Source: Serinicoccus hydrothermalis
GTDB taxonomy: Bacteria; Actinomycetota; Actinomycetes; Actinomycetales; Dermatophilaceae
Assembly (NCBI RefSeq): GCF_001685415.1
Contig: NZ_CP014989.1
Location: forward strand, 868,001-932,000
DNA length: 64,000 nt
Direction: 5' to 3'
How positions within the stretch are numbered: the stretch's first letter is position 1; each line of letters opens with the position of its first letter. The position numbers and the translations under genes were made by a program. This document shows positions 43,535 to 53,270 of this stretch, piece by piece. The notes under the pieces are model-generated. The model ran no database searches. It was not told where the DNA came from and saw nothing but the letters and a program-made list of their open reading frames with translations.

Positions 43535-45541
43535 ATGTCGGAACGTGTATCGATGCCCGCCCTCGGTGAGTCCGTCACCGAGGGGACCGTGACCCGCTGG
43601 CTCAAGAGCGTCGGCGACTCCGTCGAGGTCGACGAGCCGCTGCTCGAGGTCTCCACCGACAAGGTCGACACCGAGATCCCCTCCCCCGTCGCGGGCACCC
43701 TGCAGGAGATCCTCGCCGAGGAGGACGAGACCGTCGAGGTCGGCGCCGACCTGTGCGTCGTCGGGGACGGCAACGGGGGCGACAGCAGCGACTCCGGCGG
43801 CTCCGACGCGCAGGCCGACGAGGAGTCCGGGCAGGCCGAGGAGTCCGGCGACGAGGGTGGGTCCGACGAGCAGGAGCGGGAGTCGGAGGACTCCGCAGCC
43901 TCCGAGGACACGAGCGACTCGAGCGACTCGAGCGACTCGAAGGAGGAGAGCAGCGAGGACAGCGGGTCCGGGGCCTCGAGCGGCTCCTCCGGGGGCGGCG
44001 GTGGCTCGGAGGGCGAGACCGTGACCATGCCGGCGCTGGGCGAGTCGGTGACCGAGGGCACCGTCACCCGCTGGCTGAAGTCCGAGGGTGACTCGGTCGA
44101 GGTCGACGAGCCGCTGCTCGAGGTCTCCACCGACAAGGTCGACACCGAGATCCCTTCCCCCGTCGCGGGCGTCCTGACCTCGATCCTCGCCGGGGAGGAC
44201 GAGACGGTCGAGGTCGGCGGCGAGCTCGCCGTCATCGGGGGCGAGTCCTCCGGCGGCGGTTCCGACGAGGGTTCCTCGCAGTCCGAGCCGGAGCAGGACG
44301 AGGAGAAGTCCGAGGAGCCCGCCGAGGAGAAGTCGGAGGACAAGCCGGCCGAGGACGAGAAGGACGACAAGGCCGAGGAGGAGTCCTCCGACGACCTCGG
44401 CGGCGAGCAGGACAAGCAGGAGAAGGCGGCCCAGGAGGCCTCCGAGTCCACCGGCACCTCCGACGCCGACGACAGCGGTGAGGCGGTCGGTGTCGGCACC
44501 ACCTCCGCCGAGTCCGGCAGCACCTCGCACAAGGACGCCGACGGCGACGGCACCCGGGACGTGGAGCAGCGCGAGCAGTCGTCCTCGCAGGGCCAGGACG
44601 TCAGCGCCTACGTCACCCCCCTGGTGCGCAAGCTCGCGGCGCAGCACGACGTCGACCTGGGCTCGCTGACCGGCACCGGCGTCGGTGGCCGGATCCGCAA
44701 GCAGGACGTCCTCGACGCCGCGAAGGCCAAGGAGGAGCAGTCGGCCGCGTCCGCCCCGGCGGAGGAGAAGGGGCAGGAGAGGAGCGCGGAGCAGCCCGCT
44801 GCCTCCGCGCCCGCCCCGAGCCCGGAGAGCGAGGCCAAGCGCGGCACGACGGAGAAGATGTCGCGCCTGCGCAAGGTCATCGCGACCCGCATGGTCGAGT
44901 CGCTGCAGACCAGCGCCCAGCTCACGACGGTCATCGAGGTCGACGTCACGAAGATCTCGCGGCTGCGCAAGCGCTCCAAGGACGACTTCCTCAAGCGTGA
45001 GGGCACCAAGCTGTCCTTCATGCCGTTCTTCGCGATGGCCGCGATCGAGGCGCTCAAGGAGCACCCGATCGTCAACGCCAGCGTCGAGGACGACTCGATC
45101 GTCTACCACGCGGCCGAGCACCTCGGCGTCGCCGTCGACACCCCGCGCGGCCTGCTGGTGCCCGTTATCAAGGACGCCGGCGACCTCAACATCGCGGGCC
45201 TGGCGCGCAAGATCGCCGACCTGGCCGAGCGCACCCGCGACAACAAGGTCACGCCGGACGAGCTGTCCGGTGGCACGTTCACGCTGACCAACACCGGGTC
45301 GCGCGGCGCGCTCTTCGACACCCCGATCATCAACCAGCCCAACGTCGGCATCCTGGGCACCGGCGCGGTCGTCAAGCGGCCGGTGGTCATCGTCGACGAG
45401 GACGGCATGGAGACGATCGCCATCCGCGACATGGTCTACCTCGCGATCAGCTACGACCACCGGGTCGTGGACGGCGCGGACGCGGCCCGCTTCCTGGCGA
45501 CGATGAAGGAGCGCCTGGAGGACGGGAAGTTCGAGGTCTGA
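43535..45541 (+). CDS. sucB: dihydrolipoamide acyltransferase (E2) with two lipoyl domains
   Basis: A 668-residue E2 component of 2-oxo acid dehydrogenases. Two nearly identical lipoyl domains (about 5–77 and 163–235) each carry [15 protein letters not shown] with the modified Lys (43 and 201). The linkers are extremely acidic and Ser/Glu/Asp-rich. The subunit-binding domain ([21 protein letters not shown]) lies about 365–400, and the catalytic domain ends with [18 protein letters not shown] (His and Asp of HxxxDG). TAGACT at 43497–43502 is the likely -10. It corresponds to Rv2215, which serves pyruvate and peroxynitrite reductase complexes. LipB/LipA downstream make its cofactor. Confidence 0.94.
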   Translation: MSERVSMPALGESVTEGTVTRWLKSVGDSVEVDEPLLEVSTDKVDTEIPSPVAGTLQEILAEEDETVEVGADLCVVGDGNGGDSSDSGGSDAQADEESGQAEESGDEGGSDEQERESEDSAASEDTSDSSDSSDSKEESSEDSGSGASSGSSGGGGGSEGETVTMPALGESVTEGTVTRWLKSEGDSVEVDEPLLEVSTDKVDTEIPSPVAGVLTSILAGEDETVEVGGELAVIGGESSGGGSDEGSSQSEPEQDEEKSEEPAEEKSEDKPAEDEKDDKAEEESSDDLGGEQDKQEKAAQEASESTGTSDADDSGEAVGVGTTSAESGSTSHKDADGDGTRDVEQREQSSSQGQDVSAYVTPLVRKLAAQHDVDLGSLTGTGVGGRIRKQDVLDAAKAKEEQSAASAPAEEKGQERSAEQPAASAPAPSPESEAKRGTTEKMSRLRKVIATRMVESLQTSAQLTTVIEVDVTKISRLRKRSKDDFLKREGTKLSFMPFFAMAAIEALKEHPIVNASVEDDSIVYHAAEHLGVAVDTPRGLLVPVIKDAGDLNIAGLARKIADLAERTRDNKVTPDELSGGTFTLTNTGSRGALFDTPIINQPNVGILGTGAVVKRPVVIVDEDGMETIAIRDMVYLAISYDHRVVDGADAARFLATMKERLEDGKFEV

Positions 45542-45545
45542 GCCG

Positions 45546-46529
45546 ATGACGGATCCGTCCTCCGCCGAGCACGGCCCGCGGGTCGTCGCGATCACCGGTG
45601 CCAGCGGGCTGATCGGATCTGCTCTCAGCCAGGCGGTGCGTGATCGCGGCGACCAGGTCCTGCACCTGGTGCGCCGCGACACGCGCCCCGCCGACCAGCT
45701 CCCCGAGGGCGTCCGGGAGGCCACCTGGGACCCGGGCTCCCGGCTCGACCCCGAGGTCCTGGCCGGGGTGCACGGGGTCGTCCACCTGGCCGGAGCCGGG
45801 ATCGCCGACAAGCGGTGGACGGACGAGCGCAAGAAGGTGCTCGTCTCCTCCCGCCTGGACGGCACCAGCACGATCGCCGACGCCCTTGCCGCCCTCGGGC
45901 AGGAGACGCAGCAGTCGACCGACAGCAACGGGGTCCCGAGGCTCGTGTCCGGCTCCGCCGTGGGCTTCTACGGCGACCGCGGGGACGAGGTGCTCACCGA
46001 GGAGAGCCGGCCGGGCGAGGGCTTCCTCTCCCAGCTCTGCCAGGACTGGGAGGCCGCCACGGCACCCGCCGAGCAGGCCGGGGTGCCGGTCGCGCACGTG
46101 CGCACCGGCATCGTGCTCGCCCCGGGCGGCGGCGCGCTGGGCCGGCTGCTGCCGCTCGTGCGTCTGGGCCTGGGCGGACCGCTGGCGGGCGGCGACTCGT
46201 GGTGGCCCTGGATCACCCTGCACGACCACGTGCGGGCGCTGCTCTTCCTGCTCGACCGCCCGGAGATCACGGGTGCGGTCAACCTGGGCGGGCCGGAGCC
46301 CGCCACCCAGCAGCAGGTCACCCAGGCCCTCGCCTCCCAGCTCCACCGACCGGCGATCCTGCCCGTGCCCGGCTTCGCGCTGCGCCTGGTCCTGGGCGAA
46401 ATGTCGCAGGAGATCCTCTCCTCGACCCGGGTCCTGCCCGAGGTGCTGACGGCCGCCGGCTTCAGCTTCGACCACGCCGACCTCGACTCCGCCGCGGCGT
46501 GGGTGGTCGAGGAGTCCTCCGCCGCCTGA
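45546..46529 (+). CDS. TIGR01777-type NAD-dependent epimerase/DUF1731 protein
   Basis: A 327-residue extended SDR protein: VVAITGASGLIGSALSQAV (dinucleotide loop), VHLAGAGIADKRWTDERKK, SGSAVGFYGDRGDEVLTEES (YxxxK region altered, as in this family), and LPVPGFALRLVLGEMSQEIL of DUF1731 at the C-terminus. It starts four bases after the sucB stop, so it is co-transcribed. It matches Rv2216. Substrate unknown. Confidence 0.9.
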   Translation: MTDPSSAEHGPRVVAITGASGLIGSALSQAVRDRGDQVLHLVRRDTRPADQLPEGVREATWDPGSRLDPEVLAGVHGVVHLAGAGIADKRWTDERKKVLVSSRLDGTSTIADALAALGQETQQSTDSNGVPRLVSGSAVGFYGDRGDEVLTEESRPGEGFLSQLCQDWEAATAPAEQAGVPVAHVRTGIVLAPGGGALGRLLPLVRLGLGGPLAGGDSWWPWITLHDHVRALLFLLDRPEITGAVNLGGPEPATQQQVTQALASQLHRPAILPVPGFALRLVLGEMSQEILSSTRVLPEVLTAAGFSFDHADLDSAAAWVVEESSAA

Positions 46530-46573
46530 GCACCGGAGCCACCTGGCCTCCATCGCACAGGCGCCCTGCCCCC

Positions 46574-48250
46574 TCAGCGCACCGGAGCCCCCCACTCCTG
46601 CAGCAGCCAGCGCCCGTCGTGGCGCCCCAGCACGACCCGCACCTCGTCCTCACGCTCCGGCTCCGTGTGCACCACGTCCTCGCCGCGCCGCACCGTGAGG
46701 ACCTCCCGCCGGACGACGAGGTCGGCCACCACCCGGCCGTCCTCCACCGACGCCGTGCTCACCCGGGCCACCGTGAAGGCGACATCCGGATAGGTCAGCC
46801 CCGCCCGCCCGGCCTGCCTCAGCTGCGCTCCCTCGGACCGAGCAGCTGGGGAGCCCGGCACGACGACGTCCTCGAGGCGGTCGGGGTCGACCTGCTCCCA
46901 GGCCGCGGCCCGGCGGTCGAGGAGATCCTGCAGGACGTCCGCGGCCGCCGCGTCGTCCCAGGTGGTGGTGGGCTCGGTCGGCCCGTCCGGGGTCGCGGTC
47001 AGGTCCGCGACGTCCGGGGGTCCCGCCGAGGTCGCCGCAGGATCCGCACCACGCGCGACGCCTCCTGCGGGTTCCGCGCGGGCGGGTGGGCCCGGCACCG
47101 GTGCGGCCGACGTCGGCGCCGGCGCCGGCTCCACCGACCCCTGCTCCACCGACGGGGCAGGCCGGACGGCCAGCACCACCGCCCCCACCGCGAGGGCGGT
47201 GAGGACCAGGCCCACGACCACCCCGCGGCCGCGGCCGGTCCCGGCCGGGGCGCCCTCACCGACCTCCCGGTGCGCGCCACGGCGACGGCGTGGCCTGCGC
47301 TCCGACGCGGCTGGTGCGGGCTCCCCGCTCCCCGAGGGGACGGGCAACAGCCGTCCCCACCACGGCCCCCGAGGTGAGGGCCCCGCCTGCGCGGCGTCCT
47401 CCAGCGCCACCTGGCGCAGCCGCTCGGTCACCCCGAAGGCGGCGTCGACGTCCGGCGCCACCTCCACCGGCTCCGGCTCGGCCACCGCGAGCAGCAGCCC
47501 TCCCAGCTCCTCGGCCGCGGGCCGGTCCTCCGGCTGGGGCGACATGCACCGCTGCACCAGGTCGAGCAGGTCGGGTGCCAGCCGCGGCGCCACCTCGGCC
47601 AGCGCGGGACGGTCGAAGCCCGGCCCCGGCACCTCGCCGACCAGGGACAGCCAGGCCAGCGCGCCCACCTGGTAGACGTCGGACTCGGCCGTCGCGGGGA
47701 AACCCTCCACGACCTCCGGTGCCACCATGCCGTCGTGCCCGCCCGTCCCCCAGCCGCGGAGCCCGTCCTCACCCGCGACCCGGGCGGTGCCGAGGTCGCC
47801 GAGCAGGGGCATACCGTCGCTGCGGAACATGATGTTGCCCGGTGAGAGGTCGCCGTGGACGACCCCGACCCGGTGCAGCTCGGCCAGCGCCGAGGAGACC
47901 GGGTGCAGCACGGTCACCAGCTCCCCCGGCGACAGCAGCCGGCGGCTGCCCAGGACCTGCGCCAGCGACCCGCCCGCCGCGAGCTGGGTGACGAGGGCGA
48001 CGACGGGCTCCTCGGGCGTGCCCAGCGGCAGCACGTCGTAGAGGCGCAGGACGTGCTCGTGCCGCAGGCCGGCCATGAGACCCGCCTCGGCCAGGACCGC
48101 CGCCACGTCGCCCGCTCCCCCGGCCGGACGCACCAGCTTGACCGCCACCGGCAGCCCGTCGGCCCGCCGGCGCGCGCGCCACACCTGGGCGCTCGCCCCG
48201 CGACCGAGCGGGCCGAGGACGTCGTAGCCGGGGACGGAGGGGGTGCTCAT
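46574..48250 (-). CDS. atypical Ser/Thr protein kinase with one membrane helix
   Basis: A 558-residue protein. The kinase fold starts with [16 protein letters not shown] and Lys38. The catalytic loop reads [13 protein letters not shown] (HGD instead of HRD), and the magnesium loop reads [10 protein letters not shown] (DLG instead of DFG). Asp and Asn are kept, so activity is possible. A basic stretch ([11 protein letters not shown]) precedes a helix ([20 protein letters not shown]), and the outer part ends in an NTF2-like segment ([17 protein letters not shown], then [17 protein letters not shown]). The start at 48250 is uncertain, with GGAGG only two bases away. Divergent from lipB. Confidence 0.8.
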   Translation of the reverse strand: MSTPSVPGYDVLGPLGRGASAQVWRARRRADGLPVAVKLVRPAGGAGDVAAVLAEAGLMAGLRHEHVLRLYDVLPLGTPEEPVVALVTQLAAGGSLAQVLGSRRLLSPGELVTVLHPVSSALAELHRVGVVHGDLSPGNIMFRSDGMPLLGDLGTARVAGEDGLRGWGTGGHDGMVAPEVVEGFPATAESDVYQVGALAWLSLVGEVPGPGFDRPALAEVAPRLAPDLLDLVQRCMSPQPEDRPAAEELGGLLLAVAEPEPVEVAPDVDAAFGVTERLRQVALEDAAQAGPSPRGPWWGRLLPVPSGSGEPAPAASERRPRRRRGAHREVGEGAPAGTGRGRGVVVGLVLTALAVGAVVLAVRPAPSVEQGSVEPAPAPTSAAPVPGPPARAEPAGGVARGADPAATSAGPPDVADLTATPDGPTEPTTTWDDAAAADVLQDLLDRRAAAWEQVDPDRLEDVVVPGSPAARSEGAQLRQAGRAGLTYPDVAFTVARVSTASVEDGRVVADLVVRREVLTVRRGEDVVHTEPEREDEVRVVLGRHDGRWLLQEWGAPVR

Positions 48251-48319
48251 GGCCTCCAGCGTGCCGCGAGGAGGCTCCGGCCCGCAGGAGTTGTCCACAG
48301 GTGGGTCGGCGACACGGAC

Positions 48320-48325
48320 TACAGT
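48320..48325 (+). promoter_or_regulatory. -10 box of a leaderless promoter (lipB)
   Basis: TACAGT, seven bases before the ATG at 48333. Confidence 0.6.
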
Positions 48326-48332
48326 TGCCGGT

Positions 48333-49025
48333 ATGCGTTTCGAGCACCTCGGCTCCGCCGCCGACGCCCAGGGCCTCGTCGACTACGAGCAGGCCTGGGC
48401 GCACCAGCGCGAGGTGCACGCCCAGGTCGTCTCTGGTGCCCTGCCGGACACGGTGCTCCTGCTGGAGCACGCGGCGGTCTACACCGCGGGCAAGCGCACC
48501 GAGGCCCACGAGCGCCCGCTTGACGGCACGCCGGTCGTCGACGTCGACCGCGGCGGCAAGATCACCTGGCACGGACCCGGCCAGCTCGTCGGCTACCCCA
48601 TCGTGCGCCTGCCCTCCCCGGTCGACGTGGTCGCCCACGTGCGCCGGCTGGAGGACATGATGATCGGGGTGTGCCGCGACCTCGGGGTCGACAGCACCCG
48701 GGTCGAGGGGCGCTCCGGGGTCTGGCTCCCCGCCGACGACGGGCGCCCCGAGCGCAAGATCGGGGCCATCGGGATCCGCGTGAGCCAGGACGTCACCATG
48801 CACGGCTTCGCGCTCAACTGCGACTGCGACCTCGGCTGGGCCGACACCATCATCCCGTGCGGGATCGCCGACGCCGGGGTGACCTCGCTGAGCGCCGAGC
48901 TGGGCCGGCAGGTCACCGTCGCCGAGGTGCTTCCGCTGGCGCAGCGGCACCTGGCCCGGGTGCTCGAGCCGGGCACCGCGCCGACTTCCGGACACGCTGC
49001 AACACCTGCGGGCGCGCGCACATAA
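48333..49025 (+). CDS. lipB: octanoyl-[ACP]:protein octanoyltransferase
   Basis: A 230-residue enzyme that moves octanoyl from ACP to lipoyl domains. [41 protein letters not shown] and [26 protein letters not shown] (in part) are the family blocks; the catalytic Cys is in [15 protein letters not shown] and the Lys in RKIGAIG. ATG at 48333, apparently leaderless. It is separated from lipA by an ABC transporter pair. Confidence 0.95.
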   Translation: MRFEHLGSAADAQGLVDYEQAWAHQREVHAQVVSGALPDTVLLLEHAAVYTAGKRTEAHERPLDGTPVVDVDRGGKITWHGPGQLVGYPIVRLPSPVDVVAHVRRLEDMMIGVCRDLGVDSTRVEGRSGVWLPADDGRPERKIGAIGIRVSQDVTMHGFALNCDCDLGWADTIIPCGIADAGVTSLSAELGRQVTVAEVLPLAQRHLARVLEPGTAPTSGHAATPAGART

Positions 49026-49090
49026 CCACGGTTGACTGACCCTGCAGGGGTTCGGCCGCCAGGCTGCCCACCGACGTCAGGAGGACAGTT

Positions 49091-50122
49091 GTGAGCGTCT
49101 CGCACGCCGGCCCCGTCACGGAGGGCCCCGCGGTGACGACCCGCGGGCTGCGCAAGACCTACCGCACGGTGCGGGGGCGGCGGGTCGCGGTCCACGGGCT
49201 CGACATGGACGTCCCGGCCGGCGGGGTGCACGGCTTCCTCGGGCCCAACGGCTCGGGCAAGACCACGACCATCCGGATGCTGCTCGGGCTGGTGCGCCCC
49301 GACCGCGGCGACGTCCAGATCTTCGGCACCCCGGTCCCCAAGCGGCTGCCCGAGGTCATCGACCGGGTCGGGGCGATCGTCGAGTCCCCGAAGTTCTTCC
49401 CCACCTTCACCGGGGCACGCAACCTCGCGCTGCTGGCCCAGGCCATCGGCACCCCGCAGGAGCGGGTGGGCGAGGTGCTCGACGAGGTCGGGCTCGGCAC
49501 CCGCGGCAAGGACACCTTCCGGTCCTACTCCCTCGGCATGAAGCAGCGGCTGGCCATCGCGGCCACCCTGCTCAAGTCACCGGACCTGCTCATCTTCGAC
49601 GAGCCGACCAACGGGCTGGACCCGGCCGGCATCCACGAGATCCGGCAGACCATGCGCCGGCTCGCCGACCAGGGCCGCACCGTGCTCGTGAGCAGCCACA
49701 TCCTCTCCGAGGTGGAGCAGATCGCCGACACCGTCACGATCATCGGCCGCGGCCGGGTGCTGGCCCAGGGCTCGGTCGCCGGGCTCATCGGCGGGGGCGG
49801 GGAGAGCGTCGAGGTCGGCGTGAGCCACCCCGGCGCGGCCGCCCGGGTGCTCCGCGACGCCGGCTTCACCGTCGACTGGCGCGCGCTGCCGCAGGGCGAG
49901 GACGCCGCTGAGGCCCTGGCCCGCGCCGACCGCGCGGAGGAGTCCGGGCTGCTCACGGTCACCGGCGCCCAGCCCGCGGAGATCACCCGGCTGCTCGCCG
50001 GCCAGGGGCTGTGGGTGGAGCGGCTCGTGCCCAGCCGCCGCGGGCTGGAGCAGATCTTCCTCGAGCTCACCGGGGACGACGCGCTGCCGAGCACCCTGGG
50101 CGAGCAGGAGGGGGCGGCCTGA
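49091..50122 (+). CDS. ABC transporter ATP-binding protein
   Basis: A 343-residue ATPase of the DrrA/CcmA class. Walker A GFLGPNGSGKTTTIRMLLGL, signature YSLGMKQRLAIAATLL, Walker B LLIFDEPTNGLDPAG, then the switch His in VLVSSHILSEVEQ. The C-terminal about 100 residues are the DUF4162-like extension. The GTG at 49091 has AGGAGGACAG upstream. The stop overlaps the permease start (TGATG). Likely exports a lipid or drug-like molecule; substrate not readable. Confidence 0.9.
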   Translation: MSVSHAGPVTEGPAVTTRGLRKTYRTVRGRRVAVHGLDMDVPAGGVHGFLGPNGSGKTTTIRMLLGLVRPDRGDVQIFGTPVPKRLPEVIDRVGAIVESPKFFPTFTGARNLALLAQAIGTPQERVGEVLDEVGLGTRGKDTFRSYSLGMKQRLAIAATLLKSPDLLIFDEPTNGLDPAGIHEIRQTMRRLADQGRTVLVSSHILSEVEQIADTVTIIGRGRVLAQGSVAGLIGGGGESVEVGVSHPGAAARVLRDAGFTVDWRALPQGEDAAEALARADRAEESGLLTVTGAQPAEITRLLAGQGLWVERLVPSRRGLEQIFLELTGDDALPSTLGEQEGAA

Positions 50123-51105
50123 TGCGGCTCACGACCGTCGAGCTGCGCCGGCTGCTGTGGCGCCGCATCCCCGCGCTGGCGGTCCTCGCCGCGCTCGTCA
50201 TCTCCCTGGTCGCGCTCATCGGGGTGCACGGCCAGGCCCGGCAGATCGCGCAGGCCAAGGCCGGGGCGGACGCGTCGCTGCAGGCCGCGATCGAGGACTG
50301 GGAGGAGAACGGCGAGACCTACCTGCAGGAGTGCATCCAGGAGCAGGAGGAGGAACGCCGCCTGTCCGGGGACGCCGGCATCGACTTCGGCTGCGACGAC
50401 ATCCGCCCCCCGACGGCCGAGGAGTGGTACGGCGAGCTGCCGCCCGTCGGCGAGCAGTACACCCAGCTGCTCGGGATCGCGGTCTACCCGCTGCTGCTCC
50501 TCGCGCTGGCCGTCGGCTCCACGGGGGTCGCCGCGGAGTTCAGCCATCGCACGATGGGCTCCTTCCTCACCTTCGTCCCCCGCCGTGTGCCCGTCTTCAC
50601 CTCCAAGGTCGTCGCCGCGGCGCTCATCTCGATCCCCGTCGTGGGGGTATGCCTCGTCGCGCTCGTCCTCGGCGTCCCCGCCGTCTACCGGCTCACCGGC
50701 AACGACCCGAGCATCCTGGCCGACGGGATCCTGCCCTCCTTCTGGATGTCGCTGCGCATCCTGGGGCTCGGCCTGGCGGCCGGGGCGCTCGGAGCGGGCG
50801 CCGCCTTCCTGCTGCGGCACAGCGGCCTGGTCATCGGGCTCCTCGTCGGCTACCTCATGGTGGTCGAGGGCGTGCTCGGCAACCTGCTGCCGGGCATCGC
50901 CCGCTTCTCGATCGGCCGCAACGTCGGGGCCGTCGTGCAGGACGGCACCGAGTGGGTCACCTACGTCGACTGCGAGGACGCCAACGGCTGCCGCGAGGTC
51001 GTGCACCAGCTGAGCCTCGAGCACGGCGTGGTGACGCTGTCGGTGATCGTGGCGCTCGTCCTGGCGCTGGGCCTGATCCGCTTCGTCCGCTCCGACGTGG
51101 ACTGA
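50122..51105 (+). CDS. ABC transporter permease
   Basis: A 327-residue ABC-2 type membrane protein. The first helix ([20 protein letters not shown]) is followed by an external loop of about 100 residues, Glu/Asp-rich with two Cys ([21 protein letters not shown]). Five more helices follow ([89 protein letters not shown]). The Cys pair may form a disulfide. It partners the preceding ATPase. Confidence 0.87.
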   Translation: MRLTTVELRRLLWRRIPALAVLAALVISLVALIGVHGQARQIAQAKAGADASLQAAIEDWEENGETYLQECIQEQEEERRLSGDAGIDFGCDDIRPPTAEEWYGELPPVGEQYTQLLGIAVYPLLLLALAVGSTGVAAEFSHRTMGSFLTFVPRRVPVFTSKVVAAALISIPVVGVCLVALVLGVPAVYRLTGNDPSILADGILPSFWMSLRILGLGLAAGALGAGAAFLLRHSGLVIGLLVGYLMVVEGVLGNLLPGIARFSIGRNVGAVVQDGTEWVTYVDCEDANGCREVVHQLSLEHGVVTLSVIVALVLALGLIRFVRSDVD

Positions 51106-51247
51106 GGCGGGCGCGCATCCGGTGCACCCGGGCGGTCGGCCCGGCCGCCCGGGGCGCTGTCGTCGCCGGGTGCGCACGGGCATACCCTGGAGTGGTGCAG
51201 CGTTGGTCCCAAGACCAGGCACACGCATCGACAACGAGGGAGCACCT

Positions 51248-52300
51248 GTGACCGTCGCACCGGAGGGTCGTCGTCTGCTGCGCGTCGAGGCGCGCAACGC
51301 CGAGACGCCGATCGAGCGCAAGCCGGAGTGGATCCGTACCACCGCCAAGATGGGGCCGGAGTACCAGGAGCTGCACTCCATGGTGAAGAAGGGCGGGCTG
51401 CACACGGTCTGCCAGGAGGCGGGCTGTCCCAACATCTTCGAGTGCTGGGAGGACCGCGAGGCGACCTTCCTCATCGGCGGCGACATCTGCACCCGCCGCT
51501 GCGACTTCTGCGACATCGCCACCGGCCGCCCGCTCCCCCTGGACAAGGAGGAGCCGCGCAAGGTCGCCGAGTCCATCCGCACGATGGAGCTGCGCTACGC
51601 CACCATCACCGGCGTCGCCCGCGACGACCAGAAGGACGGCGCGGCCTGGCTCTACGCCGAGGTCATCCAGAAGGTGCACGAGCTCAACCCCAACACCGGC
51701 GTGGAGATCCTGCCCCCGGACTTCGGCGCCGTGCCCGAGCTGGTCCAGCAGGTCTTCGACGCGCGGCCCGAGGTCTTCGCGCACAACCTGGAGACGGTCC
51801 CGCGCATCTTCAAGAAGATCCGCCCGGCCTTCACCTACGACAAGTCGCTGCGGGTGCTCTCCATGGCCCGCGACAACGAGCTCGTGACCAAGTCCAACCT
51901 CATCCTCGGCATGGGCGAGACCGAGGAGGAGATCGACCAGGCGATGCAGGACCTGCACGACGCGGGCTGCGACATCCTCACGATCACGCAGTACCTCCGT
52001 CCCTCCAAGCTGCACCACCCCATCGACCGGTGGGTCAAGCCGCAGGAGTTCGTGCACTGGTCCGAGCGGGCCGAGGAGATCGGCTTCAAGGGCGTCATGG
52101 CCGGGCCTCTCGTGCGCAGCTCCTACCGCGCCGGCAAGCTGTATGCCCAGGCCATGCGTCGGTGGGGCCGCGAGGTGCCCGAGCACCTGTCCCACCTGCG
52201 GCAGCAGGCGGAGGCCGACGTCCCCGCACGGCAGGAGGCGGCCTCCCTCGTGGCAGCGGCGGAGCGCAGGCTGGCCCCGGTGGCCGCCCACGTATCCTGA
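51248..52300 (+). CDS. lipA: lipoyl synthase (radical SAM)
   Basis: A 350-residue Fe–S enzyme that inserts two sulfurs into octanoyl chains. The auxiliary cluster cysteines are in [16 protein letters not shown], the radical SAM cluster in [14 protein letters not shown], and the conserved RSSY motif near the C-terminus is [11 protein letters not shown]. The GTG at 51248 is seven bases after GGGAG. TACCCT at about 51183–51188 is a probable -10. It completes the lipoate pathway with lipB. Confidence 0.96.
   Translation: MTVAPEGRRLLRVEARNAETPIERKPEWIRTTAKMGPEYQELHSMVKKGGLHTVCQEAGCPNIFECWEDREATFLIGGDICTRRCDFCDIATGRPLPLDKEEPRKVAESIRTMELRYATITGVARDDQKDGAAWLYAEVIQKVHELNPNTGVEILPPDFGAVPELVQQVFDARPEVFAHNLETVPRIFKKIRPAFTYDKSLRVLSMARDNELVTKSNLILGMGETEEEIDQAMQDLHDAGCDILTITQYLRPSKLHHPIDRWVKPQEFVHWSERAEEIGFKGVMAGPLVRSSYRAGKLYAQAMRRWGREVPEHLSHLRQQAEADVPARQEAASLVAAAERRLAPVAAHVS
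52293..52298 (+). promoter_or_regulatory. -10 box of a leaderless promoter (DUF4191)
   Basis: TATCCT, seven bases before the ATG at 52306; it overlaps the last codons of lipA. Confidence 0.55.
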
Positions 52301-52305
52301 TCACC

Positions 52306-53088
52306 ATGTCGAGCGCCTCCACCCAGCCGGAGCCGAAGAAGCGTCGCTTCGGCCGCAACCGCAAGCCCAAGGACCCCAACAACCCGGGTCGCATCGCGCA
52401 GGTCCGACAGGTCTTCTCCATGACCCGCAAGGCCGACCCGGCGGCCGTGTGGTGGATGGTCTTCGCCGCGCTCGCGGTGCTCGTCGTGGCGCTGCTCGTC
52501 GGCCTCTGGCTGGACCAGGTCGTCTACCTGCTCATCCTCGGCGTCCCGCTCGCCCTGCTCGCGGCGGTCATCATCCTGGGACGGCGCGCCGAGCGCGCGG
52601 CCTTCACCCAGATCGAGGGCCAGCCGGGAGCGTCCGCGGCGGTGCTGCAGCAGCTGCGCCGCGGGTGGTACTACGACCAGGAGCCGGTCGCCGCCGAGGC
52701 CGGTGGCCAGGTCCGGGGTATGCGCGACCTCAACAACGCCGCGATGGTCTTCCGCGCCGTGGGTCGCCCCGGCGTCGTGCTCATCTCCGAGGGTCCGCGC
52801 GGCTCCGCGCAGCGGCTGGCCAAGGCCGAGGAGCGCAAGGTCGCCCGGGTCGTCGGCGCCGAGGTGCCCGTGCACACGATCAACGTCGGCACCGCCGACG
52901 GGCAGGTCCCGCTGCGCCGGGTCGTCAAGACCATCAAGGGCTATGACAAGGCGCTGACCAACGACGAGGCCCTCGTGGTGCAGCAGCGGATGAAGGCGCT
53001 GGGCAACCGCAACAAGCCGGCCATCCCGGCGGGCATGGACCCGACCCGGCCGCCGCGGGCGAGCCGCCGGGCGTTGCGCGGCCGCTGA
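52306..53088 (+). CDS. DUF4191 membrane protein
   Basis: A 260-residue protein with a basic N-terminus (EPKKRRFGRNRKPKDPNN), two adjacent helices (WWMVFAALAVLVVALLVGLW; VVYLLILGVPLALLAAVIIL) and a soluble domain (AAVLQQLRRGWYYDQEPV, FRAVGRPGVVLISEGP). This is the DUF4191 family (Rv2219), regularly located between lipA and glnA in actinobacteria. It starts five bases after the lipA stop. Function unknown. Confidence 0.9.
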   Translation: MSSASTQPEPKKRRFGRNRKPKDPNNPGRIAQVRQVFSMTRKADPAAVWWMVFAALAVLVVALLVGLWLDQVVYLLILGVPLALLAAVIILGRRAERAAFTQIEGQPGASAAVLQQLRRGWYYDQEPVAAEAGGQVRGMRDLNNAAMVFRAVGRPGVVLISEGPRGSAQRLAKAEERKVARVVGAEVPVHTINVGTADGQVPLRRVVKTIKGYDKALTNDEALVVQQRMKALGNRNKPAIPAGMDPTRPPRASRRALRGR

Positions 53089-53133
53089 GCGCACGGGCGC
53101 ACGGTCTTCAGCGCAGTCTGGTCGGGGGAGGTT

Positions 53134-53150
53134 GGGGGGCGGAGCCCCCC
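53134..53150. terminator. GGGGGGC-loop-GCCCCCC hairpin
   Basis: 7-bp stem (53134–53140 with 53144–53150), 3-base loop, between the DUF4191 stop and the GlnR site. It probably ends the lipA–DUF4191 transcript. Confidence 0.5.
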
Positions 53151-53159
53151 GACGGTGGT

Positions 53160-53197
53160 GTAACACGGGCGTAACACCCGAGTGACCCTGCGGAAAC
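53160..53197 (+). promoter_or_regulatory. GlnR-type nitrogen-control operator of glnA
   Basis: Four half-sites spaced by exactly six bases: GTAAC, GTAAC, GTGAC, GAAAC (starting at 53160, 53171, 53182, 53193). This matches the actinobacterial GlnR a/b-site pattern. A TAGGTT box (53208–53213) follows and fits the -10 of the glnA promoter. Confidence 0.82.
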
Positions 53198-53270
53198 CGC
53201 CTCCACGTAGGTTGGTCCCACCGGACCCGAACCCCGAGCCATCGCCTGGTCCGCGACAGGAGGAACTGGA

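Noticed and set aside
46574-48250. Atypical kinase considered as an aminoglycoside phosphotransferase
   Set aside because: HGDLSPGN recalls phosphotransferases, but the N-terminal Gly loop, membrane helix and outer domain fit membrane Ser/Thr kinases better.
53134-53150. GC hairpin before glnA considered as part of a riboswitch
   Set aside because: Only a 7-bp stem, located upstream of the promoter, so outside the glnA transcript.
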